Assembly: GCA_030765055.1 (NCBI GenBank)
Contig: CM060955.1
Span: forward strand, 157,813,743-157,877,742
Length of the DNA stretch: 64,000 nt
DNA from: Mantis religiosa
Taxonomy: Eukaryota > Arthropoda > Insecta > Mantodea > Mantidae
Reading direction: 5' to 3'
Below, piece by piece: positions 1 to 11,587 of this stretch; positions within the stretch are counted from its first letter, which is position 1; each line of letters opens with the position of its first letter. Under the pieces are notes generated by a model, which saw nothing but the letters and a program-made list of their open reading frames with translations, was not told the DNA's origin and ran no database searches. Position numbers and translations under genes: made by a program.

Positions 1-51
1 TGTGTTACATCCAGTTATACATTTTGTGGTTATAACATTTCTTTAAATATT

Positions 52-100
52 CTGAAGATTGGAGCGATGTACGCTCCCGAAACGTCGATTTCTAATCGTC
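52..100 (+). other. Hammerhead-ribozyme-like motif (possible Penelope-type relic)
   Basis: A CTGAAGA core at 52-58 fits CUGANGA. It is followed by a perfect 6-bp hairpin (GGAGCG 61-66 with CGCTCC 72-77), then CGAAAC at 78-83 and a second small hairpin CGAT/ATCG ending in GTC at 98-100. This order resembles the minimal hammerhead motifs known from Penelope-like elements. Two unpaired T's before stem II and the absence of a clear stem I suggest a degraded copy or chance. Confidence 0.3.
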
Positions 101-770
101 TTTTCACCTGGCTTGTTTCCCGAGAAGATCTCGAAGATAGACATTTGTGAAAATTATATAATTACATATTTTTATAGGTACAATGGGAATAGAAAGAGTG
201 CAGGAAAATGAATAGTCAACTCGTTTAACAGCTAAAATGGCATTCTCTTTGCATGTTTACAAGATAAGCAAAAGACGAATAAGATCCTCTCTTTTGAAAA
301 AAAAAAAGTATTGTAAAATTTAAAAAAGATAAAAAGGAATATTTCGGAAATCATTCATTCCACGGAAGAAATTGTATTTGAAACTATGTATTTAAGGATG
401 TACATTATCTATCTCTTACGGTTTATCCATTATACGAAAATCATCAACAATGTAGAAGATTTCTGAGCACATTCGCACAAAATTCAATGTGCACGCTTAA
501 TTTGGAACAAAAATATCTTTAATATATGATATTATAACAAAAACGTTAGAACCATTTTTGGGAAAACACAATTTTTGAACATTAAAGCTTCAATTTAAAG
601 CCCCGGGCTTTATTTAGTACAGTGGATCCCATCTATGGATTGCAGTTTCCATGGCAGCGACAAACGTGTTGTGAAACAAAACGTATGATAAGCTGTATGT
701 GGTTGTAGTCAAACTTTGTCATAAATTTTAAATGAAAATGACATTGCCACACAAGGGACATAATCTATAT
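101..770. other. No gene seen (AT-rich intronic DNA)
   Basis: AT-rich sequence without a convincing reading frame, RNA gene or repeat. By position it lies in the intron downstream of MADD exon 3. Confidence 0.6.
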
Positions 771-1956
771 TGCCCGATTTCACCAGTGAATTATAAAATC
801 GCAAAGTTATCAATACTTGAAGCTAAGGCGAGATCGGCATAGGCATATTCCTTTCGATGCATGTTCTAACCTCTCTTGTACTTCCGCAGTAACCTCCATA
901 GCAGGGGCGGCTTCTGAGGTAGTGCCGCTGTGCCATGGCACCATCTGTATGAAAACGAAAGAAAGAGAAGTGTATAGGAATTGCGCAAAAAAGATAGTAT
1001 CTGAGTGTCTGCTTGAGTGTCTGCTCCCTCGTGTGAATAGGCGCGTTAAACTCATGAACTCTGTCCTGATTGTTTTCGTGGCTTGGTGCCAATTCCAGAC
1101 CGGCACCGTCTACGCTTATAAGCGCCTGTGTTAAGGGCTAGGATGTCTGCTTATACACGGCTTCTTATGGGAGAAGGTAGTGCCGAGATTTCTCTGGCGC
1201 ATAGCTTACGCTTTATCCGCTAGAGTGCAGTAAAGCACAGGACTTAAGATACCTGTCTCTCTGTCGCGAAATCGTACACGAACGCTTCGTATCACATTCT
1301 CCATGAACTATATTATCAAACTTTTACAGTGCACATTACACCTGTGCGTAATAAGAGTACGGATGTAATAAATATCTATTTCCGTTTCCCTGTAGGTTCT
1401 GTTTGGTACAGTATATTATAAAATAGGATGGATTATTGATAACATTACCTAAATCGCTCAAAATTGGTACACATATTTATATTTTAACTACCATTATTTT
1501 TTATTTATTTATTCATTCATGATTTATTTATTTATTCATTTATTATTTATTTATATAATTTATGTATTTATGTATTCATTTATTTATTTATTTGTTTATT
1601 TATGGCACCGCCAATACAATGCCTCACCGGCCGCCCCTGCTCCATAGCAACATGTTTCGACAGTCTATACCTCTGTATGATAGCTCCTCAAAAAATTTCT
1701 CCTCATAGGCCGTACTCTATTACAAATGTCATTTATACTGTCTTAAATATAGCAAATTGGCATCAACAGCTGCGCTCATGCTCGCCATCTTGACTATTTA
1801 CAATTGTTAAGAACTTAACAAGAGAAATATGGCTTGTTAGTTTAACAAAAGATTTAACACGAGAGTTAAGCTAACACTTGTTGGTGAAATGCAATTTTTG
1901 TTATAACTATTGCTAAACTCGTGTTAAGTCTTAACATCTGTTGGTGAAATCGGGCA
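771..1956. mobile_element. Candidate DNA transposon bounded by a 15-bp inverted repeat
   Basis: TGCCCGATTTCACCA at 771-785 is matched by its exact reverse complement TGGTGAAATCGGGCA at 1942-1956. A second copy of the subterminal TGTTGGTGAAAT motif lies near 1880. The interior holds an approximately 300-bp moderately GC-rich stretch (810-1140) with only short overlapping frames, and a TTTA-rich tract at 1498-1600. No transposase is recognised and no target duplication is clear. The TTTCACCAAC-type end resembles some PIF/Harbinger termini, but the class is an inference. Confidence 0.4.
1498..1600. repeat. Degenerate (TTTA)n tract
   Basis: Imperfect TTTA/TTCA/TTTG tetranucleotide run. It resembles the (TTTA)n tails behind the two R1-like LINEs elsewhere in the window, but no LINE body precedes it. 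Confidence 0.8.
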
Positions 1957-2543
1957 CGTTCCACCAAGTTCCCTCATCTCTATAAAATCGGAAGTAGCGT
2001 CCTTGCTTGCAAGTCATCCTCTCGAGTACTTCGTTTACCACAATTTCAAGAGATAGATATGTAGAATCAAGTTCCTTGATAGCATTAATTCTTACTTCGG
2101 TCGAGCCATACAGTGGTGCAGTTTGCTGTACCTTAACGTTCGGAATGTGATGCTGAAAGCTTCCAGCTTCACCTCCAGGGTGTAATATGTGGAGATATCA
2201 GTGCTTTCAAACTTGTTTCTCTTTGCAGATAAGAGTACTGGTGATGTAACATTCATTCTATTTGTAACTGGAGGATAACTCATCCATAGCACGCAGTTCT
2301 TTTTTGCGGATCCGACATCTTGGTTTAATTTCTTAGTTTATGATCTTTTGACCAGATGAAAGTTACTGAGTGCATCTTAGTGTGATGGATTTTGCTTTAC
2401 CACTGGTTGTTTCAACAAGAGAGACCCGTACGACTCCCTAGAAGTCCGAAAAATGAGTTTTGTCATCATATATTCATGTATTCTTAATCTGGACAAGTAC
2501 AAATGTTACACCGCTGTATACCAATATACCATATTAAAACATT
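1957..2543. other. No recognisable gene
   Basis: The stretch 2030-2330 carries a 66-codon minus-strand frame of unknown nature. It has no domain I recognise and no neighbouring exon signals, and may be transposon debris. Confidence 0.4.
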
Positions 2544-2690
2544 GGTGGCCGACCTCTTAAGCATAGTCTGCCTTACGTTCAAGAGGTCTCGAGTTCGAGC
2601 TTAAGTCAGGACGAGTTATATGAATATGGTTTCTAGGGGTTTCCCGTTATTGTGAAAGATGAATTTATCCTTTGAGTGCTAGTTTCTTAT
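2544..2690 (+). mobile_element. tRNA-derived SINE, diverged copy (family S1)
   Basis: A tRNA-like head has a B-box-like GAGTTCGAGCT after GTTCAAGAGGTC. The body follows with GTCAGG..GAGTTAT..GGGTTTCCCGTTAT..GAAAGATGAAT, matching the fuller S1 copy at 50590-50820. The copy is diverged and its 3' end is unclear. Confidence 0.55.
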
Positions 2691-2787
2691 TTTACAATAC
2701 TTATGACTAAAACCTACACATTGTATTAGGTGTACAAGACATTATACATTTAGAATAACATTACCTAAGTTTTAGTTTCTTCTAATA

Positions 2788-2790
<3 letters not shown>

Positions 2791-2871
<81 letters not shown>

Positions 2872-2892
2872 TCAGATATATATATATATATC
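2791..2892. repeat. (TA)n microsatellite in a palindromic frame
   Basis: About 38 TA units, followed by AATATCAGATA and a second short (TA) run. TATCTG before the run and CAGATA after it are reverse complements, so the whole block can fold into a long cruciform. Confidence 0.95.
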
Positions 2893-2956
2893 AAAATATC
2901 CAGCAACTTTAATTGTATATAATTGACAACTTGCCTGTTTTCAACAATGCTTGTAA

Positions 2957-3599
<643 letters not shown>

Positions 3600-3732
3600 G
3601 TTAGTGTTTATGGATTTATTAAAGCAAGTTAGTATTCTATTTATATCACACAACCTGTATTGCTGTGTTCTTAAACTGTATAAATTCATATGACGTGGTT
3701 CCTTTGTGTATTTAACACTATACTGAACTGAA

Positions 3733-3795
3733 AATGAATGAATGAATGAATGAATGAATGAATGTCTGGTAACGAAGCTCTATGCATCCTGGAAT
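3733..3795. repeat. (GAAT)n tract running into an S1 SINE tail fragment
   Basis: Eight GAAT-type units lead directly into GAATGTCTGGTAAC.GAAGCTCTATG, the tail motif of the S1 SINE and its minisatellites. The SINE's own GAATGAATG segment may have seeded the tetranucleotide expansion. Confidence 0.6.
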
Positions 3796-4756
3796 CATTA
3801 GAACATAATTTCATCACCAGAGTGGTTCCGGCGTCACTAAACACGTCTCAACTGAAAGAACGATTTTAGTCTCTACAGATCTTGTCCCTCTATTTTGATC
3901 CATATGTACAGAAAATGAAGATACATGACGTATTCAGTAACACCCTAACGCCATACGTCTTCAGCCCGCCAGCGTGCTAGATCAAGGAGATAGCTTCCAT
4001 CGCATTATACAAAGCCTGAGTTCCGCCAAGCATTAAGCTCACACTTTAATATTTTTAAAATTGCTGTAGTCATTTGTTTTCATTTACAGGCATCCACCTT
4101 TCCTTTGTGTAGCGGAGGCCACTTACAGTCACCCATAGATGTCAGCAACGGTCTATTGTTCTGATAAGCTAATCGATTACTGCACCACCTGCCTTTATTT
4201 CTTCTTCCTCTTATCGCTCCCTCTGTTCTTGGTTGCCAAAGTTACTGTACCTGAGATGGTATCTACAGCGAGAATGGAAAGTATTCGTAAACTACAGAAC
4301 CCTCGGTAAGGGTTGATATTCTAAAGAATGTTTAACCCTCTACAGCCCAAATTTGTTTATTGCGATGGTAAAATATTGTTTCCCAGTATTATTGTTTAAA
4401 GTTGCGTTAGAAACTTACAAGCGTTTGTCAAATTAAAAAAACAATTTTAATTAAAAATAATATTTTGTTACTTTGAAGTCACAATGGAGCATAAAGGCTA
4501 TAGCGGGAATTACTTAAGGCATTACATACAGATGAATCAAAATAAAAGGTATACTCAATAATTACCTAGCTTTTACTGTCCATTTCTTTGTGAGTTTCCA
4601 AACAATGTACTACATAGAAAATTACAATTCTAGATAGGCTATTACAACATTTATGAAAATAAAAGCAATGCAGCAATGGAGCATATGGATACAAGAAAAC
4701 AACGTCCTATGAACTATTTAATCTTTTCAGTAGTAATAATGATGATGTTGAGGGGG
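3796..4756. other. No gene seen
   Basis: AT-rich DNA with no supported coding frame, repeat or RNA gene. Confidence 0.6.
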
Positions 4757-5162
4757 TTATTTTGAACTCTGTACATTTTTTTTGACAAGAAATAGAAGAA
4801 AACAATTTTTATCAATGAATTTTTCAAAATAAAGTATTGGTGGCTGTAGAGAAAAAGAATCTGCAAATAACAGCTCTTTCCATGGAAGTATTGGTTGAGC
4901 CAATCGCTCTCTTGATGTTCTGCACATCACATTATTACAGTTTTTTTCAGAAATATCTTCATCTCTTTCTTCTACATCTGGGACAGGAGTAGCAGAGAAG
5001 CACACATAGCGCATCAGCTGATGCATCCTCATTTTCTGATATAATTGTGTTGGCACTAGTAGATTGAATCTCCTTTTCTTCATCGCTGACAGATGCAAGA
5101 ACTGAGTCATCTGACTCATATCCATTTATTGGACGAACAGTTATATTATTCTTATTCTTCAT
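4757..5162 (-). pseudogene. piggyBac-like transposase fragment (tentative)
   Basis: Two overlapping minus-strand frames, offset by a frameshift near 4990, give an acidic Ser/Asp/Glu-rich N-terminal stretch (DDSVLASVSDEE). A segment follows with W-K-E then PPILYFEKFIDKN, which recalls the start of the DDE_Tnp_1_7 domain of piggyBac transposases (P..YF..F.D). Past the stop near 4757 another frame continues with NPLN. The three catalytic aspartates are not seen, no TTAA-flanked ends were found, and the frame is broken, so this is at most a decayed N-terminal half. It could also be a different element with an acidic leader. The family assignment rests on pattern memory, not a search. Confidence 0.38.
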
Positions 5163-5800
5163 GCCACAAGAATATGAGGGTCCATAATATTTGACCTAAA
5201 ACGAAATTGATTTTGTAAGCTTCATTATATTCTCGAAGTGTAGCTTTCAAATATATGGTATATATCTGAAGTATAATTACAACATTTATGCTTTATATAC
5301 AAAAGAGAGTATAACTATATTGAATTTTAGTATGAAATTTTGGTCAAACAGTTTTCCTTCTACTCCAGTGTCCATCCATAACCTAACTTAATATGATGAC
5401 CGTTGTGGTCCACTGTAACTTTCAGGCGACATAACTATTTTGTCTGAAATAATAAATGCTATACATTTCCATACGATGTTTACTGCTTTAAACTACAATT
5501 AAACTCTTACCCGTGGTGCCTGATATTTTTCTTTTAAATTATATTCCAGAGATATGTAAAATAAACTTGTTCAAAGTGCCACTAGTAGCATCAAAATGCA
5601 AAGTGGCTGTAGTTGTTGCTTTATCTTCAACCTGATGAGTACATGAACTAAAAAACTAAACAAGACACATACAAGGCGTCCATGTTGTGACTTTCAAGTT
5701 ACAAATGTCCACACTGGAACATTTTCATTGTAGGATAATAAAAGAGCGTTAAAAGTGGTTACTTGAAAGTCACTATGTTGAAAGAGAAAAGAAGAATGTT
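5163..5800. other. No gene seen
   Basis: AT-rich DNA between the piggyBac-like fragment and a mariner end. Nothing recognisable. Confidence 0.55.
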
Positions 5801-5852
5801 GAAAAAATGTCTTGTATCTTTATTAGGTCGGAAATTTTTCTGACCACCCTCG
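5801..5852. mobile_element. Solo 3' end of a mariner (family M1)
   Basis: AGGTCGGAAATTTTTCTGAC followed by CACCCTCG and TA matches the right terminus of the M1 mariner at 26181-26208. No matching left end or transposase precedes it, so only the terminal remnant survives. Confidence 0.7.
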
Positions 5853-6028
5853 TATTCATTGATATGCGGTTTTTACTAGTCTATGTCTTACTCATATATC
5901 TGCCTATATGCTTAACATTGTTGTCTATAGGGAGATGATCTGTGTGGCAGCATTTTGAAAAATGTGCTGCAAGTTTAGACTTAACAAAGAAACAACAAAT
6001 GACGAGCAGCAGAGTGCAGAACAATGTC

Positions 6029-7208
6029 CAGGGTGTATATAAATGAATATCGGCGTTTTAACTCTTTAAAATATCTATTACACTCAACTTACAGTTATAA
6101 ATGATATGTCAAATGAAAAAGCAACTCAAACAGTTTTACCAGGAACCTTATAAATGTTCAATGTGACTACCCTTTGTCACACGGCACACATCAAATCTAT
6201 AGCCGAGTTCTTCCCAAACGTTGATAAGTGTGTATTCAGTAATTGTAGCAACAGCTGCTTCAATCCAATTTCTTCATTCAGGGAGGTCAGCTGGTAGCGG
6301 AGGCAGGTACACACGATCCTTGATGAAGCCCCAAAGGTAAAAATCGCATGGCGTTAGGTCAGGAGGACGTGGAGGCCATACATAGCAAGCCCTGTCATTG
6401 GGGCCCTTGCGGCCTATCCAGCGCTCGGGTACAGTGACGTTCAACCAATCGCGTACTTCGTTATGCCAGTGAGGTGGCGCACCATCTTGCTGGAAAATGA
6501 CGTTCTCTGGCTAATTTTCTTCCAACTGAGGGTCTGAGCCCCAGATGCTCACATTATGAGTGTTAACATGTCCACTAACGGAAAGGTCAATTCATCACTG
6601 AAGACAACACGATCCATAAAATCGTCATTGTCATGAAACAACATGTCATTTGCGAAGTTGGTACGTAATCCGTGGTCTGTCGACTTTAGAGCCTGTAATA
6701 ACTGTAAACGGTAAGGACGTAGCTGTAAGCGTTTTCTTACAGCTTTCCAAACAGTCGACACAGGAACTTGTAATTCACGAGTAGCCTTCCGTACTGATTT
6801 CTTTGGGCTACGGGTGAACGACTCTCTCACTCGTTCAACAGTCTCTTCACTTACTCTTGGTCGTCCCGTGCTCTTCCCTTTACAAAGGCAGCCGGTATCT
6901 TCAAACTGATGATACCATCTACGAATGTTATTATCACTTGGAGGATCACGGAACGCACGTTGTACAGTAACTACATATTTGGTCGTTGCAAACTGCAAAA
7001 CACAAAACGCTTTGTGTTAACTAGTCGTCATCTTTGCTACTACCGCTGTCTAGCGGATTGCGGCAGAAACATTGCACGAACATGCATACTGTGCCAACAA
7101 GCACAATTGTTTGAGTTACTTTTTCATTTTACATATCATTTATAACTAAGTTTAATGTAATACATATTATAAAGAGTTAAAACCCCGATATTCATTTATA
7201 TACACCTG
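6029..7208 (-). mobile_element. Tc1/mariner-superfamily element with about 45-bp TIRs (DUF4817-type)
   Basis: Left end CAGGGTGTATATAAATGAAT and right end reverse complement CAGGTGTATATAAATGAATA are inverted repeats extending about 45 bp (to AACTCTTTA). They bound a 1.18-kb element. The interior is filled by one decayed minus-strand transposase gene. TA follows the right end; the left TA is not conserved. Confidence 0.8.
6152..6998 (-). pseudogene. Decayed DUF4817-type Tc1/mariner transposase
   Basis: The N-terminal 140 residues are open. They contain a helix-turn-helix block (NIRRWYHQFEDTGCL, then GRPRVSEETVERVRESF), a second HTH (STVWKAVRKRLQLRPYRLQ) and FSDELTF, the region of the first catalytic Asp. 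Frameshifts start near 6550. Farther on, other frames give QDGAPPH (about 6480), PPDLTPCDFYLW (about 6340) and a C-terminal CRVTKGSHIEHL-like end, which are the remaining DDE landmarks of this insect family. At least two frameshifts make it non-functional. It belongs to the TIR-bounded element 6029-7208 and is read on the minus strand. Confidence 0.75.
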
Positions 7209-8853
7209 TATTTTTTTAAAGGTCTCGAAAGTAAGTACCCTGCAGTCTTCACTTAAACACTGTCTGTATTGCGAGCTCAGACTGGAAATCTTTCTAAATT
7301 AAACTCTTCCTAAACCTTTTCACATCAGCGGTGCACACAGGCGCTGCACCAGAGTTGGCAACCGTTGAGGAGCTACGGCTACCTCCTTTCTTACCCCTAC
7401 CTAAATCAAACCCGCAGCCCTACAATACCCCACAATTGCGTCAATAAGTGGCTAAGTCCCTAAAATTAACCAAGGGAAGGATCAATTACGCTTACTTCAT
7501 TCAGCAATTTCTGCAAAGGTAACTTCTAAAACATCCAGAAGGAAACTAAAATTGAAGAAAACTTCTGTAGAAGAAAGAGAGAAGAGGCAGGAGGGTCGAA
7601 CTTTTCTATCTGGAAGGTTTTAGTCTGCTTCAAGGCATATAGCTGAGAAGGAAAATGTTTTGGATTTTAAAATTTGATTTACTCAGTTATAGTTTTTTCA
7701 ACATTTTTTGTCATTCAAAATGTTTCACACGATGCAGTTTTGGTTCAGTCCCTATAAAATTTTCAACACATGTTCTTAGAAAGCAAACAAAGGTTTCTAC
7801 CATATGAATTTTTAATATTCATTATATTTTTGAAATTATTTATATATAAAATCAAAGGTTTAATCATTTTTTGGCTTTTTTGTTTTCTCCATATCTAATT
7901 TTTTTCCCCTCTGGGACTAAAGGGAGTATAAGAAATGCATATGATAGATATTTTCTTCATACCATCTGAATACTTCTATAAATAGAAAAATTAAAATTTT
8001 GAAAATTTTTATCACGTGGAGCGGTTTGAATTTTGTTCAAATTTTGAACTTCACAAATTAATTACTCAAAAACTATTGAAGATATAAAAACCAAATTTTG
8101 AATTCTGTGTCCACTATGCATCAGAACTAAGTGGCAAACATTTCAGCAAGATTGGTTGAAAATTGCTAGATTTGGGGTTTTCGGTGCTGTATCCCCTTAA
8201 GTCCCTCTAGGACAGGTACACGCATGACACACAACGCGCTGATCCTTAATCAGCCGCCAACTGCCAGTGAGTGAGCTCACTTGATGCAATGATGCGCACA
8301 AAGCGTAAATAATTCACGCACTTCACGAAGACTATTTCCCTTTTAACAAATCCTTGATTACACACATTTTGGCAGGTAGGCATATCCACGATTTTTATGT
8401 AGAATATCAAGGGGCAGGGCCCATTCTCTCTATTGCAAACAGCACTCAGGTAAGTCAGCTATCTCTTTCCCATCAGAGTCGTTTGCTAAACCTTTATGAC
8501 TGCTTGCTATGCACGCTGAGCGGGTGACAGCAGTAAATATAGTACGCTTTGTCACGTAAGTTAGTTCTAAGAAAGAAACTAACAATAAGCACCTTAAAAA
8601 TAAAGTGTTCATATGTATGAAGCAAGTACCTCCCTTTGTTATTCAAGCATTTCTGGGGCCTGTTTTGGTAACTGGTTATTACATTTTCGAGTTCCCTCTG
8701 GGACGGTTTTATTGATAAATTATCTTTAAGTTCTTCTAAGGTGAGTTATCTTCTTTCCCTCTTAGTTGATAAGGCAACAATTGGACGAACAATGTTTTGC
8801 AAATACACTTAAGATAGACCTTTACTCCAATAAGATTGTTTTGTGTATACATA
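7209..8853. other. No gene recognised
   Basis: AT-rich DNA (7640-8200 especially), with a short GC-richer stretch near 7330-7450 and another near 8215-8300. No TIRs, SINE boxes or coding similarity could be supported. A 60-codon minus frame at 8430-8612 has no recognisable features. Confidence 0.5.
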
Positions 8854-9608
8854 CGAAGGCTGTTCAATAAAGAATGACCATAATATTTTTACGGTCATAA
8901 CTTTTCTCACTAAATTTCAATCTTATTATATTCTGTTAGCTTAATGTGAAACAAACACGCCGTAGTAGTTTCATTGTTGGTACTCCTGGTTCCCGCCTGT
9001 CAGACCAGGCAAGTTCAGACATGTTCAGTATCGCCTACCTCTGCAATGGAGGTAACACGTGAGGAACAATATGCGGCTTTGAAATTCTGCTTTCGTCTCA
9101 ACAAATCTTCAGTTGAGGTCTATATTACAGGAGGCCTATGGAGAGTCTGTTCTTCCCTACAGCACAGCTGGAAGGTGGTTTAAAATGTTTAAAGAGGGGA
9201 GACAGTCAATTTAAAAGGAAGGTGGACCCAGTGCGCCAGTTACTGCTCTTACGGAAGAAAATCAACACTGCTGATGCCATTGTGAGAGAGGATCGACAAA
9301 TTACCTTAAGATCACTTTCTGAAATACTGAACATTTCATTGAATGCCACCCACACGTTGGTGACAGAAACGTTACACATGAGACGTGTTTGTGCGCGATG
9401 GGTTCCAAGACTGTTGATTCCCGAACAAAAGAACATTCGCATGCAGATCTGCATGCAGTTAAAGTTGATGTTGGAGGAAGATCCAGAGTTTCTTTCAAAC
9501 GTAATTACTGCTGATGAAACTTGGCTACATCATTTTGATCCTGAGAGCAAACAGCAAAGCTCAGTGTGGAAATCTCCTTCATCACCAACCCCCAAAAAGC
9601 GTGTGTGA
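8854..9608 (+). mobile_element. 5' part of a mariner (family M2)
   Basis: It begins, after TA, with CGAAGGCTGTTCAATAAAGA, nearly identical to the end of the M2 mariner at 55844. It continues colinearly through two-thirds of the transposase and stops abruptly near 9608, where unrelated DNA starts. The right TIR is missing, so the copy is 3'-truncated. Confidence 0.8.
9046..9608 (+). pseudogene. Mariner transposase fragment (M2), 3'-truncated
   Basis: The frame starts at MEVTREEQYAALKFCFRLN (9046), shifts near 9150 and is then open to 9608. It shows the mariner second helix-turn-helix (LRSLSEILNISLNATHTLV), the linker WVPRLL, and ITADETWLHHFDPESKQQS with the first catalytic Asp intact. The second and third Asp are lost with the truncation. 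The copy at 55844-57143 shows what is missing. Confidence 0.8.
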
Positions 9609-9829
9609 ATACAATCATCGCGGGGGATCAGAGATCTGAACAATCATGAACGGAACCACATTTCATTAATGAGTGGTAGGCTCAAAAAGCATTGCTGTTA
9701 CCATTGGATTGTTCAGGATTTATACAGAATGAATAACACGGTGCGGATATGGTCATTTGCAATCGTGTATGCCATATACGAGTAACATTGCTAGCATTCA
9801 TTATAGAAGTATTACACACCGTGAAATGA
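9609..9829. other. No gene seen
   Basis: Short spacer between two mariner copies. Nothing recognised. Confidence 0.5.
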
Positions 9830-9853
9830 GGAGGTCTGTTCAAAAAGTATCGC

Positions 9854-9891
<38 letters not shown>

Positions 9892-10129
9892 AGGCTATGT
9901 ATGTTCAATTTTGGATTGTTTCGTGGTGTTATGTTGGTACCCATATCCCTCACTTATGTTTACAAGCTCGGCCATTTTGAAAGTTCGGTTAATTTTTGAT
10001 AACTATTTTTCTTGGACGTATTTTGGTTCGTCTTCGATGTTTGCCTATTTCAAAAAAATCTGTTAAGTATCATATTTTGTGTTAAAAATTAAATGGGCGG
10101 TTGCATTCCGAATGTTGACTGTGGCATAT

Positions 10130-11405
10130 GGTGAAGCTACCTTGGACCAAAGCAACGTTTATCGGTGGTCGAGAAGATGTGATTGACGAAGAGCGTTCCG
10201 GGCGCCCAAGCTCGTCAACAACAGACAAAAACGTTTCAATTCATTCCAGAGGATCTACTCCCACTAGTCCTGGACCCGTGGGACTAAGGACCCGAGCCTC
10301 TTTCGACCAGGGAGTTACCGAGCTGTCCCAAAAGGGCGCCAGGCACCTCCGTGGGGGCTTTCCATAGGGCAAGACCTAGAGACTAACAAGGCCCCCCCCC
10401 CATCTGGTCCTGTGGACTCAAGACGGGATGGAAGTGGATACGCCAGTTACGCGCGCCAACTCCAAAATGTGAAGGCTACCGATATGACCTTGGTGGGGTC
10501 GCCTGGTGATCTAGCACACCTTCTACTAGCTATGCTGGCTAGTACGCTTCCCTCAACCCCGTCCAAAGACGTATCCGATCTCCCACGGGTATCGGGAACC
10601 ACTGCCTCCTCGAGTCCAACCCAATCCGAACAACTCCCCTACGGGAGGGGCTCGAATGTTCGGCCCGAGGTTCCTCTAGTAACGTCAGAGGTACCACGAG
10701 TGCTAGGGGTCCGCAGCGCTCGCACCACGGCAGCTGAAGGGGACGGATCCCTTCCCCTACGGGAAGACAAAAACATTGAAGAAGTGAAGAAAATAGTATT
10801 GTCGAATCACCGTTATAGAAGTAGCTGAGGACCTACACATATCGTTTGCCTCGTGCCATTCGATTTTAACCAATGATTTGGTCATGAGACGGGTCGCCGC
10901 CAAATTGGTACCAAAGTTACTCAATTTCGACCAAAAACACCATCGCATTAACTTTGTTAAGGAGCTGTTGAACTCTGTCCGGGACGACCCAAATTTGCTC
11001 CAGAGGGTGACAAATCATGGGTTTATGGTTATGACATGGAAAGTAAAGCTCAACCATCGCAGTTCACGTGCCAAGACCGAAGAAAAGCGCGCCAAGTTAC
11101 GTCGAACGTGAAGGTTTTACTTACAGGGGCGTGGTGCATCATTAGTTCTTGTCACGGGGTAGAACAGTCAATAAGGAATATTACCTGCAAGTTATGTGCA
11201 ACCCTGCAGAAACGCCCGGATTTGTAGAACAAAAATTGGCTTTTGCACCATGATAACATCCCTGTTCACACATCGCTGCTTGTGCGCGAATTTTTGGCCA
11301 AAAACAAAACACTTATGATGCCGCAGCCACCGTACTCTCCAGACCTAGCCCCCTGTGACCTGTTTTGTTCCTAAACTGAAGAGGCCCACGAAAGGAGGAG
11401 CTGAA
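10130..11405 (+). pseudogene. Decayed mariner transposase (M3), split by an insertion
   Basis: The N-terminal part reads DEERSGRPSSSTTDKN up to 10232. After the insertion the same protein resumes at 10771 with NIEEVKKIVLSNHR, a second HTH, MRRVAAKLVPKLLNFDQKH, then a frame giving DETW-like and YDMESKAQPSQF around 11020-11060. Later come HHDN-like and PPYSPDLAPCD (about 11330-11360). Several frameshifts and stops are present. The YGYD/ESKAQ signature resembles the mauritiana-type mariners, an assignment by pattern only. Confidence 0.75.
10233..10764 (+). mobile_element. GC-rich retroposon insert with 10-bp target duplication
   Basis: AGACAAAAAC occurs at 10223-10232 and again at 10765-10774, directly flanking 532 bp that interrupts the mariner frame. 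Removing the insert plus one repeat restores the protein join (TDKN then IEEV). The insert is GC-rich, has no poly(A), and part of it (about 10303-10440, with CTGTCCCAAAAGGG, GCAAGACCTAGAGACTAAC, a C-run and AAAACGGGATGG-like sequence) recurs at 30465-30605. It carries a 417-bp frame of unknown nature (10412-10828, running past the insert). A target duplication this long fits a target-primed retroposon, perhaps a truncated LINE 5' segment or a SINE. Confidence 0.7.
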
Positions 11406-11587
11406 CAAGATCAGAAAAAACTATTTTTAAAGTGCCTCGAGGATTGTAAAAACTTTGGCACTGCTGTATAATATCCGTCCTGGATTACTTTTAAGGGGAC
11501 AAAATAGATAATAATGAATAAAAACAGTTTTTGAACAACAAAAAACCACAAAATTCGAGATATTTTTTCAGCAGACCTCGTATATAT

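Larger units (their letters stand above)
9830..11580 (+). mobile_element. Mariner (family M3) carrying a nested retroposon
   Basis: Left end GGAGGTCTGTTCAAAAAGTA and right end reverse complement CGAGGTCTGCTGAAAAAATA are mariner-type TIRs; TA follows the right end. A poly(T) run (about 9858-9889) lies just inside the left end. The transposase is interrupted at 10233 by a 532-bp insertion. Confidence 0.8.

Noticed and set aside
810..1134. Overlapping 89-105-codon frames on both strands
   Set aside because: No recognisable domain and no exon borders. Likely chance frames in a GC-richer patch of a candidate transposon.
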